DNA of 40,618 nucleotides from Liolophura sinensis (lineage: Eukaryota; Mollusca; Polyplacophora; Chitonida; Chitonidae): NCBI RefSeq assembly GCF_032854445.1, contig NW_027018331.1, forward strand, positions 1 through 40,618, in the 5' to 3' direction. The position numbers were made by a program, and so were the translations under genes. Below the pieces are notes generated by a model. That model was given only the letters and a program-made list of their open reading frames with translations, had not been told where the DNA came from and searched no databases. This document shows, in pieces, positions 1 through 12,094 of this stretch. The stretch's first letter is position 1. Each line of letters starts with the position of its first letter.

Positions 1-548
1 CGACGTATTTTTTGACGAGAAATCGAATGGTGCAAACCACGTTGCTCTCCGACCAATACTTTTGGCTGTAGCCACAAATGAATAATCATTGATGTCAAGA
101 TCACGTGCCCAGCAACGGCTCTTACTCCATGGAAACCAAGGAAATTTGCAATTTTTCAACAGCTGGAGATGCCTGACCCATTTGCGCATCTTTTGGCACC
201 TTATTGATGTGGGTCAGTGTTCAATTGTACTTTTTACAGCGGACTGTATCAAGTACCTTGTGTTTTTTATATACAAAAGGTGTGGTTTTTCTACATGTAG
301 ATAAAGACATTGAGTTTGTCTTCGACTTAGAAGTAAGACATTTGCTGGGTGAGTTAAATGGGCTTAGCCCAAAGATTTGACGTCGTCTGGGCTACCGAAG
401 GGCACATAACTTATAATGAAAAGTTGAATATAGTAATGACCAGTCGCGATTGTACATAGTTAATGTTGCCGAAATCAGTTAGCAAAAAGACCAGGCAAAA
501 ATCCAAAAGTAGAAAAACTGTTCCAATGCTGCTGGTAAGAGGCTAATC
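1..548 (+). repeat. Monomer 1
   Basis: CCACG; CCTGACCCATTTG; T-run of only 6; ACAAAAGG; hairpin loop TTA; tail GTTGCCGAAATCAGTTAGC; AAGTAG. Confidence 0.9.
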
Positions 549-1098
549 CGACGTATTTTTTGACGAGAAATCGAATGGTGCAAACCACGTTGCTCTCCGA
601 CCAATACTTTTGGCTGTAGCCACAAATGAATAATCATTGATGTCAAGATCACGTGCCCAGCAACGGCTCTTACTCCATGGAAACCAAGGAAATTTGCAAT
701 TTTTCAACAGCTGGAGATGCCTGGCCCAATTGCGCATCTTTTGGCACCTTATTGATGTGGGTCAGTGTTCAATTGTACTTTTTACAGCGGACTGTATCAA
801 GTACCTTGTGTTTTTTTTATATACAAATGGTTTGGTTTTTCTACATGTAGATAAAGACATTGAGTTTGTCTTCGACTTAGAAGTAAGACATTTGCTGGGT
901 GAGTTAAATGGGCTTGGCCCAAAGATTTGACGTCGTCTGGGCTACCGAAGGGCACATAACTTATAATGAAAAGTTGAATATAGTAATGACCAGTCGCGAT
1001 TGTACATAGTTAATGTTGCCGAAATCAGTTAGCAAAAAGACCAGGCAAAAATCCAAAAGTAGAAAAACTGTTCCAATGCTGCTGGTAAGAGGCTAATC
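549..1098 (+). repeat. Monomer 2
   Basis: CCACG; T8; GGTTTGG; same GTTGCCGAAATCAGTTAGC tail as unit 1; AAGTAG. Confidence 0.9.
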
Positions 1099-1648
1099 CG
1101 ACGTATTTTTTGACGAGAAATCGAATGGTGCAAACCGCGTTGCTCTCCGACCAATACTTTTGGCTGTAGCCACAAATGAATAATCATTGATGTCAAGATC
1201 ACGTGCCCAGCAACGGCTCTTACTCCATGGAAACCAAGGAAATTTGCAATTTTTCAACAGCTGGAGATGCCTGATCCAATTGCGCATCTTTTGGCACCTT
1301 ATTGATGTGGGTCAGTGTTCAATTGTACTTTTTACAGCGGACTGTATCAAGTACCTTGTGTTTTTTTTATATACAAATGGTGTGGTTTTTCTACATGTAG
1401 ATAAAGACATTGAGATTGTCTTCGACTTAGAAGTAAGACATTTGCTGGGTGAGTTAAATGGGCTTTGCCCAAAGATTTGACGTCGTCTGGGCTACCGAAG
1501 GGCACATAACTTATAATGAAAAGTTGAATATAGTAATGACCAGTCGCGATTGTACATAGTTAATGTAGCCGATTTCAATTCGCAAAAAGACCAGGCAAAA
1601 ATCCAAAAGTGGAAAAACTGTTCCAATGCTGCTGGTAAGAGGCTAATC
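1099..1648 (+). repeat. Monomer 3
   Basis: CCGCG; CCTGATCCAA; GAGATTGTC; hairpin loop TTT; ATTCGC; AAGTGG. Confidence 0.9.
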
Positions 1649-2198
1649 CGACGTATTTTTTGACGAGAAATCGAATGGTGCAAACCGCGTTGCTCTCCGA
1701 CCAATACTTTTGGCTGTAGCCACAAATGAATAATCATTGATGTCAAGATCACGTGCCCAGCAACGGCTCTTACTCCATGGAAACCAAGGAAATTTGCAAT
1801 TTTTCAACAGCTGGAGATGCCTGGCCCAATTGCGCATCTTTTGGCACCTTATTGATGTGGGTCAGTGTTCAATTGTACTTTTTACAGCAGACTTTATCAT
1901 GTACCTTGTGTTTTTTTTATATACAAATGGTGTGGTTTTTCTACATGTAGATAAAGACATTGAGTTTGTCTTCGACTTAGAAGTAAGACATTTGCTGGGT
2001 GAGTTAAATGGGCTTGGCCCAAAGATTTGACGTCGTCTGGGCTACCGAAGGGCACATAACTTATAATGAAAAGTTGAATATAGTAATGACCAGTCGCGAT
2101 TGTACATAGTTAATGTAGCCGATTTCAATTCGCAAAAAGACCAGGCAAAAATCCAAAAGTAGAAAAACTGTTCCAATGCTACTGGTAAGAAGCTAATC
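1649..2198 (+). repeat. Monomer 4 (B type)
   Basis: GCAGACTTTATCATG as in the B units of the next block; ATTCGC; AAGTAG; GCTACTGG and AAGAAGC at the end. Confidence 0.9.
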
Positions 2199-2744
2199 CG
2201 ACGTATTTTTTGACGAGAAATCGAATGGTGCAAACCACGTTGCTCTCCGACCAATACCTTTGGCTGTAGCCACAAATGAATAATCATTGATGTCAAGATC
2301 ACGTGCCCAGCAACGGCTCTTACTCCATGGAAACCAAGGAAATTTGCAATTTTTCAACAGCTGGAGATGCCTGGCCCAATTGCGCATCTTTTGGCACCTT
2401 ATTGATGTGGGTCAGTGTTCAATTGTACTTTTTACAGCGGACTGTATCAAGTACCTTGTGTTTTTTTTATATACAAATGGTTTGGTTTACATGTAGATAA
2501 AGACATTGAGTTTGTCTTCGACTTAGAAGTAAGACATTTGCTGGGTGAGTTAAATGGGCTTGGCCCAAAGATTTGACGTCGTCTGGGCTACCGAAGGGCA
2601 CATAACTTATAATGAAAAGTTGAATATAGTAATGACCAGTCGCGATTGTACATAGTTAATGTAGCCGATTTCAATTAGCAAAAAGACCTGGCAAAAATCC
2701 CAAAGTGGAAAAACTGTTCCAATGCTGCTGGTAAGAGGCTAATC
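2199..2744 (+). repeat. Monomer 5 (546 bp, 4-bp deletion)
   Basis: CCACG; TACCTTTGG; GGTTTGG followed directly by TTTACATG, a 4-bp loss that shortens the 12-bp palindrome; ATTAGC with ACCTGG. Confidence 0.9.
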
Positions 2745-3294
2745 CGACGTATTTTTTGACGAGAAATCGAATGGTGCAAACCGCGTTGCTCTCCGACCAA
2801 TACTGTTGGCTGTAGCCACAAATGAATAATCATTGATGTCAAGATCACGTGCCCAGCAACGGCTCTTACTCCATGGAAACCAAGGAAATTTGCAATTTTT
2901 CAACAGCTGGAGATGCCTGGCCCAATTGCGCATATTTTGGCACCTTATTGATGTGGGTCAGTGTTCAATTGTCCTTTTTACAGCGGACTGTATCAAGTAC
3001 CTTGTGTTTTTTTTATATACAAATGGTGTGGTTTTTCTACATGTAGATAAAGACTTTGAGTTTGTCTTCGACTTAGAAGTAAGACATTTGCTGGGTGAGT
3101 TAAATGGGCTTGGCCCAAAGATTTGACGTCGTCTGGGCTACCGAAGGGCACATAACTTATAATGAAAAGTTGAATATAGTAATGACCAGTCGCGATTGTA
3201 CATAGTTAATGTAGCCGATTTCAATTAGAAAAAATACCAGGCAAAAATCCAAAAGTGGAAAAACTGTTCCAATGCTGCTGGTAAGAGGCTAATC
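2745..3294 (+). repeat. Monomer 6 (A)
   Basis: TACTGTTGG; GCATATTTT; GTCCTTTT; GACTTTGAG; ATTAGAAAAAATACC. Confidence 0.9.
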
Positions 3295-3844
3295 CGACGT
3301 ATTTTTTGACGAGAAATCGAATGGTGCAAACCGCGTTGCTCTCCGACCAATACTTTTGGCTGTAGCCACAAATGAATAATCATTGATGTCAAGATCACGT
3401 GCCCAGCAACGGCTCTTACTCCATGGAAACCAAGGAAATTTGCAATTTTTCAACAGCTGGAGATGCCTGGCCCAATTGCGCATCTTTTGGCACCTTATTG
3501 ATGTGGGTCAGTGTTCAATTGTACTTTTTACAGCAGACTTTATCATGTACCTTGTGTTTTTTTTATATACAAATGGTGTGGTTTTTCTACATGTAGATAA
3601 AGACATTGAGTTTGTCTTCGACTTAGAAGTAAGACATTTGCTGGGTGAGTTAAATGGGCTTGGCCCAAAGATTTGACGTCGTCTGGGCTACCGAAGGGCA
3701 CATAACTTATAATGAAAAGTTGTATATAGTAATGACCAGTCGCGATTGTACATAGTTAATGTAGCCGATTTCAATTAGAAAAAATACCAGGCAAAAATCC
3801 AAAAGTGGAAAAACTGTTCCAATGCTGCTGGTAAGAGGCTAATC
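3295..3844 (+). repeat. Monomer 7 (B)
   Basis: GCAGACTTTATCATG; private TTGTATATAG near 3720; ATTAGAAAAAATACC. Confidence 0.9.
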
Positions 3845-4394
3845 CGACGTATTTTTTGACGAGAAATCGAATGGTGCAAACCGCGTTGCTCTCTGACCAA
3901 TACTTTTGGCTGTAGCCACAAATGAATAATCATTGATGTCAAGATCACGTGCCCAGCAACGGCTCTTACTCCATGGAAACCAAGGAAATTTGCAATTTTT
4001 CAACAGCTGGAGATGCCTGGCCCAATTGCGTATCTTTTGGCACCTTATTGATGTGGGTCAGTGTTCAATTGTACTTTTTACAGCGGACTGTATCAAGTAC
4101 CTTGTGTTTTTTTTATATACAAATGGTGTGGTTTTTCTACATGTAGATAAAGACATTGAGTTTGTCTTCGACTTAGAAGTAAGACAACTGCTGGGTGAGT
4201 TAAATGGGCTTTGCCCAAAGATTTGACGTCGTCTGGGCTACCGAAGGGCACATAACTTATAATGAAAAGTTGAATATAGTAATGACCAGTCGCGATTGTA
4301 CATAGTTAATGTAGCCGATTTCAATTAGAAAAAATACCAGGCAAAAATCCCAAAGTGGAAAAACTGTTCCAATGCTGCTGGTAAGAGGCTAATC
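3845..4394 (+). repeat. Monomer 8 (C)
   Basis: CTCTGACC; GCGTATC; ACAACTGCTG; hairpin loop TTT; ATTAGAAAAAATACC; ATCCCAAAG. Confidence 0.9.
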
Positions 4395-4944
4395 CGACGT
4401 ATTTTTTGACGAGAAATCGAATGGTGCAAACCGCGTTGCTCTCCGACCAATACTGTTGGCTGTAGCCACAAATGAATAATCATTGATGTCAAGATCACGT
4501 GCCCAGCAACGGCTCTTACTCCATGGAAACCAAGGAAATTTGCAATTTTTCAACAGCTGGAGATGCCTGGCCCAATTGCGCATATTTTGGCACCTTATTG
4601 ATGTGGGTCAGTGTTCAATTGTCCTTTTTACAGCGGACTGTATCAAGTACCTTGTGTTTTTTTTATATACAAATGGTGTGGTTTTTCTACATGTAGATAA
4701 AGACTTTGAGTTTGTCTTCGACTTAGAAGTAAGACATTTGCTGGGTGAGTTAAATGGGCTTGGCCCAAAGATTTGACGTCGTCTGGGCTACCGAAGGGCA
4801 CATAACTTATAATGAAAAGTTGAATATAGTAATGACCAGTCGCGATTGTACATAGTTAATGTAGCCGATTTCAATTAGAAAAAATACCAGGCAAAAATCC
4901 AAAAGTGGAAAAACTGTTCCAATGCTGCTGGTAAGAGGCTAATC
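4395..4944 (+). repeat. Monomer 9 (A)
   Basis: Matches unit 6 at all A-type sites. Confidence 0.9.
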
Positions 4945-5494
4945 CGACGTATTTTTTGACGAGAAATCGAATGGTGCAAACCGCGTTGCTCTCCGACCAA
5001 TACTTTTGGCTGTAGCCACAAATGAATAATCATTGATGTCAAGATCACGTGCCCAGCAACGGCTCTTACTCCATGGAAACCAAGGAAATTTGCAATTTTT
5101 CAACAGCTGGAGATGCCTGGCCCAATTGCGCATCTTTTGGCACCTTATTGATGTGGGTCAGTGTTCAATTGTACTTTTTACAGCAGACTTTATCATGTAC
5201 CTTGTGTTTTTTTTATATACAAATGGTGTGGTTTTTCTACATGTAGATAAAGACATTGAGTTTGTCTTCGACTTAGAAGTAAGACATTTGCTGGGTGAGT
5301 TAAATGGGCTTGGCCCAAAGATTTGACGTCGTCTGGGCTACCGAAGGGCACATAACTTATAATGAAAAGTTGAATATAGTAATGACCAGTCGCGATTGTA
5401 CATAGTTAATGTAGCCGATTTCAATTAGAAAAAATACCAGGCAAAAATCCAAAAGTGGAAAAACTGTTCCAATGCTGCTGGTAAGAGGCTAATC
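4945..5494 (+). repeat. Monomer 10 (B)
   Basis: Matches unit 7 at all B-type sites, without its private TGTATATAG change. Confidence 0.9.
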
Positions 5495-6044
5495 CGACGT
5501 ATTTTTTGACGAGAAATCGAATGGTGCAAACCGCGTTGCTCTCTGACCAATACTTTTGGCTGTAGCCACAAATGAATAATCATTGATGTCAAGATCACGT
5601 GCCCAGCAACGGCTCTTACTCCATGGAAACCAAGGAAATTTGCAATTTTTCAACAGCTGGAGATGCCTGGCCCAATTGCGTATCTTTTGGCACCTTATTG
5701 ATGTGGGTCAGTGTTCAATTGTACTTTTTACAGCGGACTGTATCAAGTACCTTGTGTTTTTTTTATATACAAATGGTGTGGTTTTTCTACATGTAGATAA
5801 AGACATTGAGTTTGTCTTCGACTTAGAAGTAAGACAACTGCTGGGTGAGTTAAATGGGCTTTGCCCAAAGATTTGACGTCGTCTGGGCTACCGAAGGGCA
5901 CATAACTTATAATGAAAAGTTGAATATAGTAATGACCAGTCGCGATTGTACATAGTTAATGTAGCCGATTTCAATTAGACAAAATACCAGGCAAAAATCC
6001 AAAAGTGGAAAAACTGTTCCAATGCTGCTGGTAAGAGGCTAATC
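5495..6044 (+). repeat. Monomer 11 (C)
   Basis: C-type; hairpin loop TTT; tail ATTAGACAAAATACC. Confidence 0.9.
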
Positions 6045-6594
6045 CGACGTATTTTTTGACGAGAAATCGAATGGTGCAAACCGCGTTGCTCTCCGACCAA
6101 TACTTTTGGCTGTAGCCACAAATGAATAATCATTGATGTCAAGATCACGTGCCCAGCAACTGCTCTTACTCCATGGAAACCAAGGAAATTTGCAATTTTT
6201 CAACAGCTGGAGATGCCTGGCCCAATTGCGCTTCTTTTGGCACCTTATTGATGTGGGTCAGTGTTCAATTGTACTTTTTACAGCGGACTGTATCAAGTAC
6301 CTTGTGTTTTTTTTATATACAAATGGTGTGGTTTTTCTACATGTAGATAAAGACATTGAGTTTGTCTTCGACTTAGAAGTAAGACATTTGCTGGGTGAGT
6401 TAAATGGGCTTGGCCCAAAGATTTGACGTCGTCTGGGCTACCGAAGGCCACATAACTTATAATGAAAAGTTGAATATAGTAATGACCAGTCGCGATTGTA
6501 CATAGTTAATGTAGCCGATTTCAATTAGCAAAAAGACCTGGCAAAAATCCAAAAGTGGAAAAACTGTTCCAATGCTGCTGGTAAGAGGCTAATC
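6045..6594 (+). repeat. Monomer 12 (D)
   Basis: CAACTGC; GCGCTTCTT; AAGGCCAC; ATTAGC with ACCTGG. Confidence 0.9.
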
Positions 6595-7144
6595 CGACGT
6601 ATTTTTTGACGAGAAATCGAATGGTGCAAACCGCGTTGCTCTCCGACCAATACTTTTGGCTGTAGCCACAAATGAATAATCATTGATGTCAAGATCACGT
6701 GCCCAGCAACGGCTCTTACTCCATGGAAACCAAGGAAATTTGCAATTTTTCAACAGCTGGAGATGCCTGGCCCAATTGAGCATCTTTTGGCACCTTATTG
6801 ATGTGGGTCAGTGTTCAATTGTACTTTTTACAGCAGACTTTATCATGTACCTTGTGTTTTTTTTATATACAAATGGTGTGGTTTTTCTACATGTAGATAA
6901 AGACATTGAGTTTGTCTTCGACTTAGAAGTAAGACATTTGCTGGGTGAGTTAAATGGGCTTGGCCCAAAGATTTGACGTCGTCTGGGCTACCGAAGGGCA
7001 CATAACTTATAATGAAAAGTTGAATATAGTAATGACCAGTCGCGATTGTACATAGTTAATGTAGCCGATTTCAATTAGAAAAAATACCAGGCAAAAATCC
7101 AAAAGTGGAAAAACTGTTCCAATGCTGCTGGTAAGAGGCTAATC
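6595..7144 (+). repeat. Monomer 13 (B)
   Basis: B-type with private TTGAGCATC; ATTAGAAAAAATACC. Confidence 0.9.
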
Positions 7145-7693
7145 CGACGTATTTTTTGACGAGAAATCGAATGGTGCAAACCGCGTTGCTCTCTGACCAA
7201 TACTTTTGGCTGTAGCCACAAATGAATAATCATTGATGTCAAGATCACGTGCCCAGCAACGGCTCTTACTCCATGGAAACCAAGGAAATTTGCAATTTTT
7301 CAACAGCTGGAGATGCCTGGCCCAATTGCGTATCTTTTGGCACCTTATTGATGTGGGTCAGTGTTCAATTGTACTTTTTACAGCGGACTGTATCAAGTAC
7401 CTTGTGTTTTTTTATATACAAATGGTGTGGTTTTTCTACATGTAGATAAAGACATTGAGTTTGTCTTCGACTTAGAAGTAAGACAACTGCTGGGTGAGTT
7501 AAATGGGCTTGGCCCAAAGATTTGACGTCGTCTGGGCTACCGAAGGGCACATAACTTATAATGAAAAGTTGAATATAGTAATGACCAGTCGCGATTGTAC
7601 ATAGTTAATGTAGCCGATTTCAATTAGACAAAATACCAGGCAAAAATCCAAAAGTGGAAAAACTGTTCCAATGCTGCTGGTAAGAGGCTAATC
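7145..7693 (+). repeat. Monomer 14 (C, T7)
   Basis: C-type sites but a T-run of 7 (549 bp) and hairpin loop TTG; ATTAGACAAAATACC. Confidence 0.9.
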
Positions 7694-8243
7694 CGACGTA
7701 TTTTTTGACGAGAAATCGAATGGTGCAAACCGCGTTGCTCTCCGACCAATACTTTTGGCTGTAGCCACAAATGAATAATCATTGATGTCAAGATCACGTG
7801 CCCAGCAACTGCTCTTACTCCATGGAAACCAAGGAAATTTGCAATTTTTCAACAGCTGGAGATGCCTGGCCCAATTGCGCTTCTTTTGGCACCTTATTGA
7901 TGTGGGTCAGTGTTCAATTGTACTTTTTACAGCGGACTGTATCAAGTACCTTGTGTTTTTTTTATATACAAATGGTGTGGTTTTTCTACATGTAGATAAA
8001 GACATTGAGTTTGTCTTCGACTTAGAAGTAAGACATTTGCTGGGTGAGTTAAATGGGCTTGGCCCAAAGATTTGACGTCGTCTGGGCTACCGAAGGCCAC
8101 ATAACTTATAATGAAAAGTTGAATATAGTAATGACCAGTCGCGATTGTACATAGTTAATGTAGCCGATTTCAATTAGCAAAAAGACCTGGCAAAAATCCA
8201 AAAGTGGAAAAACTGTTCCAATGCTGCTGGTAAGAGGCTAATC
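7694..8243 (+). repeat. Monomer 15 (D)
   Basis: Matches unit 12 at CAACTGC, GCGCTTCTT and AAGGCCAC. Confidence 0.9.
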
Positions 8244-8793
8244 CGACGTATTTTTTGACGAGAAATCGAATGGTGCAAACCGCGTTGCTCTCCGACCAAT
8301 ACTTTTGGCTGTAGCCACAAATGAATAATCATTGATGTCAAGATCACGTGCCCAGCAACGGCTCTTACTCCATGGAAACCAAGGAAATTTGCAATTTTTC
8401 AACAGCTGGAGATGCCTGGCCCAATTGCGCATCTTTTGGCACCTTATTGATGTGGGTCAGTGGTCAATTGTACTTTTTACAGCGGACTGTATCAAGTACC
8501 TTGTGTTTTTTTTATATGCAAATGGTTTGGTTTTTCTACATGTAGATAAAGACATTGAGTTTGTCTTCGACTTAGAAGTAAGACATTTGCTGGGTGAGTT
8601 AAATGGGCTTGGCCCAAAGATTTGACGTCGTCTGGGCTACCGAAGGGCACATAACTTATAATGAAAAGTTGAATATAGTAATGACCAGTCGCGATTGTAC
8701 ATAGTTAATGTAGCCGATTTCAATTAGCAAAAAGACCTGGCAAAAATCCAAAAGTGGAAAAACTGTTCCAATGCTGCTGGTAAGAGGCTAATC
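8244..8793 (+). repeat. Monomer 16 (E)
   Basis: GTGGTCAA; TATATGCAAATGGTTTGG; ATTAGC with ACCTGG. Confidence 0.9.
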
Positions 8794-9343
8794 CGACGTA
8801 TTTTTTGACGAGAAATCGAATGGTGCAAACCGCGTTGCTCTCCGACCAATACTTTTGGCTGTAGCCACAAATGAATAATCATTGATATCAAGATCACGTG
8901 CCCAGCAACGGCTCTTACTCCATGGAAACCAAGGAAATTTGCAATTTTTCAACAGCTGGAGATGCCTGGCCCAATTGCGCATCTTTTGGCACCTTATTGA
9001 TGTGGGTCAGTGTTCAATTGTACTTTTTACAGCGGACTGTATCAAGTACCTTGTGTTTTCTTTATATACAAATGGTGTGGTTTTTCTACATGTAGATAAA
9101 GACATTGAGTTTGTCTTCGACTTAGAAGTAAGACATTTGCTGGGTGAGTTAAATGGGCTTGGCCCAAAGATTTGACGTCGTCTGGGCTACCGAAGGGCAC
9201 ATAACTTATAATGAAAAGTTGAATATAGTAATGACCAGTCGCGATTGTACATAGTTAATGTAGCCGAATTCAGTTAGCAAAAAGAGCAGGCAAAAATCCA
9301 AAAGTAGAAAAACTGTTCCAATGCTGCTGGTAAGAGGCTAATC
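8794..9343 (+). repeat. Monomer 17 (F)
   Basis: GATATCAAG; T-run interrupted as TTTTCTTT; tail GAATTCAGTTAGC with AGAGCAGG; AAGTAG. Confidence 0.9.
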
Positions 9344-9893
9344 CGACGTATTTTTTGAAGAGAAATCGAATGGTGCAAACCGCGTTGCTCTCCGACCAAT
9401 ACTTTTGGCTGTAGCCACAAATGAATAATCATTGATGTCAAGATCACGTGCCCAGCAACGGCTCTTACTCCATGGAAACCAAGGAAATTTGCAATTTTTC
9501 AACAGCTGGGGATGCCTGGCCCAATTGCGCATCCTTTGGCACCTTATTGATGTGGGTCAGTGTTCAATTGTACTTTTTACAGCGGACTGTATCAAGTACC
9601 TTGTGTTTTTTTTATATACAAATGGTGTGGTTTTTCTACATGTAGATAAAGACATTGAGTTTGTCTTCGACTTAGAAGTAAGACAACTGCTGGGTGAGTT
9701 AAATGGGCTTGGCCCAAAGATTTGACGTCGTCTGGGCTACCGAAGGGCACATAACTTATAATGAAAAGTTGAATATAGTAATGACCAGTCGCGATTGTAC
9801 ATAGTTAATGTAGCCGATTTCAATTCGCAAAAAGACCAGGCAAAAATCCAAAAGTAGAAAAACTGTTCCAATGCTGCTGGTAAGAGGCTAATC
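9344..9893 (+). repeat. Monomer 18 (G)
   Basis: TTTGAAGAG at the start; CTGGGGATG; CATCCTTTGG; ACAACTGCTG; ATTCGC; AAGTAG. Confidence 0.9.
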
Positions 9894-10443
9894 CGACGTA
9901 TTTTTTGACGAGAAATCGAATGGTGCAAACCGCGTTGCTCTCCGACCAATACTTTTGGCTGTAGCCACAAATGAATAATCATTGATGTCAAGATCACGTG
10001 CCCAGCAACGGCTCTTACTCCATGGAAACCAAGGAAATTTGCAATTTTTCAACAGCTGGAGATGCCTGGCCCAATTGCGCATCTTTTGGCACCTTATTGA
10101 TGTGGGTCAGTGGTCAATTGTACTTTTTACAGCGGACTGTATCAAGTACCTTGTGTTTTTTTTATATGCAAATGATTTGGTTTTTCTACATGTAGATAAA
10201 GACATTGAGTTTGTCTTCGACTTAGAAGTAAGACATTTGCTGGGTGAGTTAAATGGGCTTGGCCCAAAGATTTGACGTCGTCTGGGCTACCGAAGGGCAC
10301 ATAACTTATAATGAAAAGTTGAATATAGTAATGACCAGTCGCGATTGTACATAGTTAATGTAGCCGATTTCAATTAGCAAAAAGACCTGGCAAAAATCCA
10401 AAAGTGGAAAAACTGTTCCAATGCTGCTGGTAAGAGGCTAATC
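9894..10443 (+). repeat. Monomer 19 (E)
   Basis: GTGGTCAA; TATATGCAAATGATTTGG; ATTAGC with ACCTGG. Confidence 0.9.
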
Positions 10444-10993
10444 CGACGTATTTTTTGACGAGAAATCGAATGGTGCAAACCGCGTTGCTCTCCGACCAAT
10501 ACTTTTGGCTGTAGCCACAAATGAATAATCATTGATGTCAAGATCACGTGCCCAGCAACGGCTCTTACTCCATGGAAACCAAGGAAATTTGCAATTTTTC
10601 AACAGCTGGAGATGCCTGGCCCAATTGCGCATCTTTTGGCACCTTATTGATGTGGGTCAGTGTTCAATTGTACTTTTTACAGCGGACTGTATCAAGTACC
10701 TTGTGTTTTCTTTATATACAAATGGTGTGGTTTTTCTACATGTAGATAAAGACATTGAGTTTGTCTTCGACTTAGAAGTAAGACAACTGCTGGGTGAGTT
10801 AAATGGGCTTTGCCCAAAGATTTGACGTCGTCTGGGCTACCGAAGGGCACATAACTTATAATGAAAAGTTGAATATAGTAATGACCAGTCGCGATTGTAC
10901 ATAGTTAATGTAGCCGATTTCAATTAGACAAAATACCAGGCAAAAATCCAAAAGTGGAAAAACTGTTCCAATGCTGCTGGTAAGAGGCTAATC
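10444..10993 (+). repeat. Monomer 20 (F)
   Basis: TTTTCTTT; ACAACTGCTG; hairpin loop TTT; ATTAGACAAAATACC, so the right half resembles C units. Confidence 0.9.
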
Positions 10994-11543
10994 CGACGTA
11001 TTTTTTGACGAGAAATCGAATGGTGCAAACCACGTTGCTCTCCGACCAATACTTTTGGCTGTAGCCACAAATGAATAATCATTGATGTCAAGATCACGTG
11101 CCCAGCAACTGCTCTTACTCCATGGAAACCAAGGAAATTTGCAATTTTTCAACAGCTGGAGATGCCTGGCCCAATTGCGCATCTTTTGGCACCTTATTGA
11201 TGTGGGTCAGTGTTCAATTGTACTTTTTACAGCGGACTGTATCAAGTACCTTGTGTTTTTTTTATATACAAATGGTGTGGTTTTTCTACATGTAGATAAA
11301 GACATTGAGTTTGTCTTCGACTTAGAAGTAAGACATTTGCTGGGTGAGTTAAATGGGCTTGGCCCAAAGATTTGACGTCGTCTGGGCTACCGAAGGGCAC
11401 ATAACTTATAATGAAAAGTTGAATATAGTAATGACCAGTCGCGATTGTACATAGTTAATGTAGCCGAATGCAGTTAGCAAAAAGACCAGGCAAAAATCCA
11501 AAAGTAGAAAAACTGTTCCAATGCTGCTGGTAAGAGGCTAATC
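10994..11543 (+). repeat. Monomer 21 (D-like)
   Basis: CCACG; CAACTGC; tail GAATGCAGTTAGC; AAGTAG. Confidence 0.9.
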
Positions 11544-12094
11544 CGACGTATTTTTTGACGAGAAATCGAATGGTGCAAACCGCGTTGCTCTCCGACCAAT
11601 ACTTTTGGCTGTAGCCACAAATGAATAATCATTGATGTCAAGATTACGTGCCCAGCAACGGCTCTTACTCCATGGAAACCAAGGAAATTTGCAATTTTTC
11701 AACAGCTGGGGATGCCTGGCCCAATTGCGCATCTTTTGGCACCTTATTGATGTGGGTCAGTGTTCAATTGTACTTTTTACAGCGGACTGTATCAAGTACC
11801 TTGTGTTTTTTTTATATACAAATGGTGTGGTTTTTCTACATGTAGATAAAGACATTGAGTTTGTCTTCGACTTGGAAGTAAGACAACTGCTGGGTGAGTT
11901 AAATGGGCTTGGCCCAAAGATTTGACGTCGTCTGGGCTACCGAAGGGCACATAACTTATAATGAAAAGTTGAATATAGTAATGACCAGTCGCGATTGTAC
12001 ATAGTTAATGTAGCCGATTTTCAATTCGCAAAAAGACCAGGCAAAAATCCAAAAGTGGAAAAACTGTTCCAATGCTGCTGGTAAGAGGCTAATC
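11544..12094 (+). repeat. Monomer 22 (G, 551 bp)
   Basis: GATTACGTG (the CACGTG motif is lost); CTGGGGATG; CTTGGAAG; ACAACTGCTG; one extra T in GATTTTCAATTCGC. Confidence 0.9.

Larger units (their letters stand above)
1..2744 (+). repeat. Sub-array i: five heterogeneous monomers (units 1-5)
   Basis: Units 1, 2 and 5 carry CCACG at offset 39, and units 1 and 2 carry the distinctive GTTGCCGAAATCAGTTAGC tail. Unit 4 is already of the B type that dominates the next block. No regular higher-order period is visible here. Confidence 0.8.
2745..8243 (+). repeat. Sub-array ii: 1650-bp three-monomer higher-order repeat
   Basis: The monomer order is A-B-C, A-B-C, D-B-C, D (units 6-15). Units 6-8 (2745-4394) and 9-11 (4395-6044) match variant for variant; B-C-D of units 10-12 (4945-6594) is repeated by units 13-15 (6595-8243). 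A = TACTGTTGG + CATATT + GTCCTTTT + GACTTTGAG. B = GCAGACTTTATCATG. C = CTCTGACC + GCGTATC + ACAACTGCTG. D = CAACTGC + CTTCT + AAGGCCAC. Confidence 0.9.
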
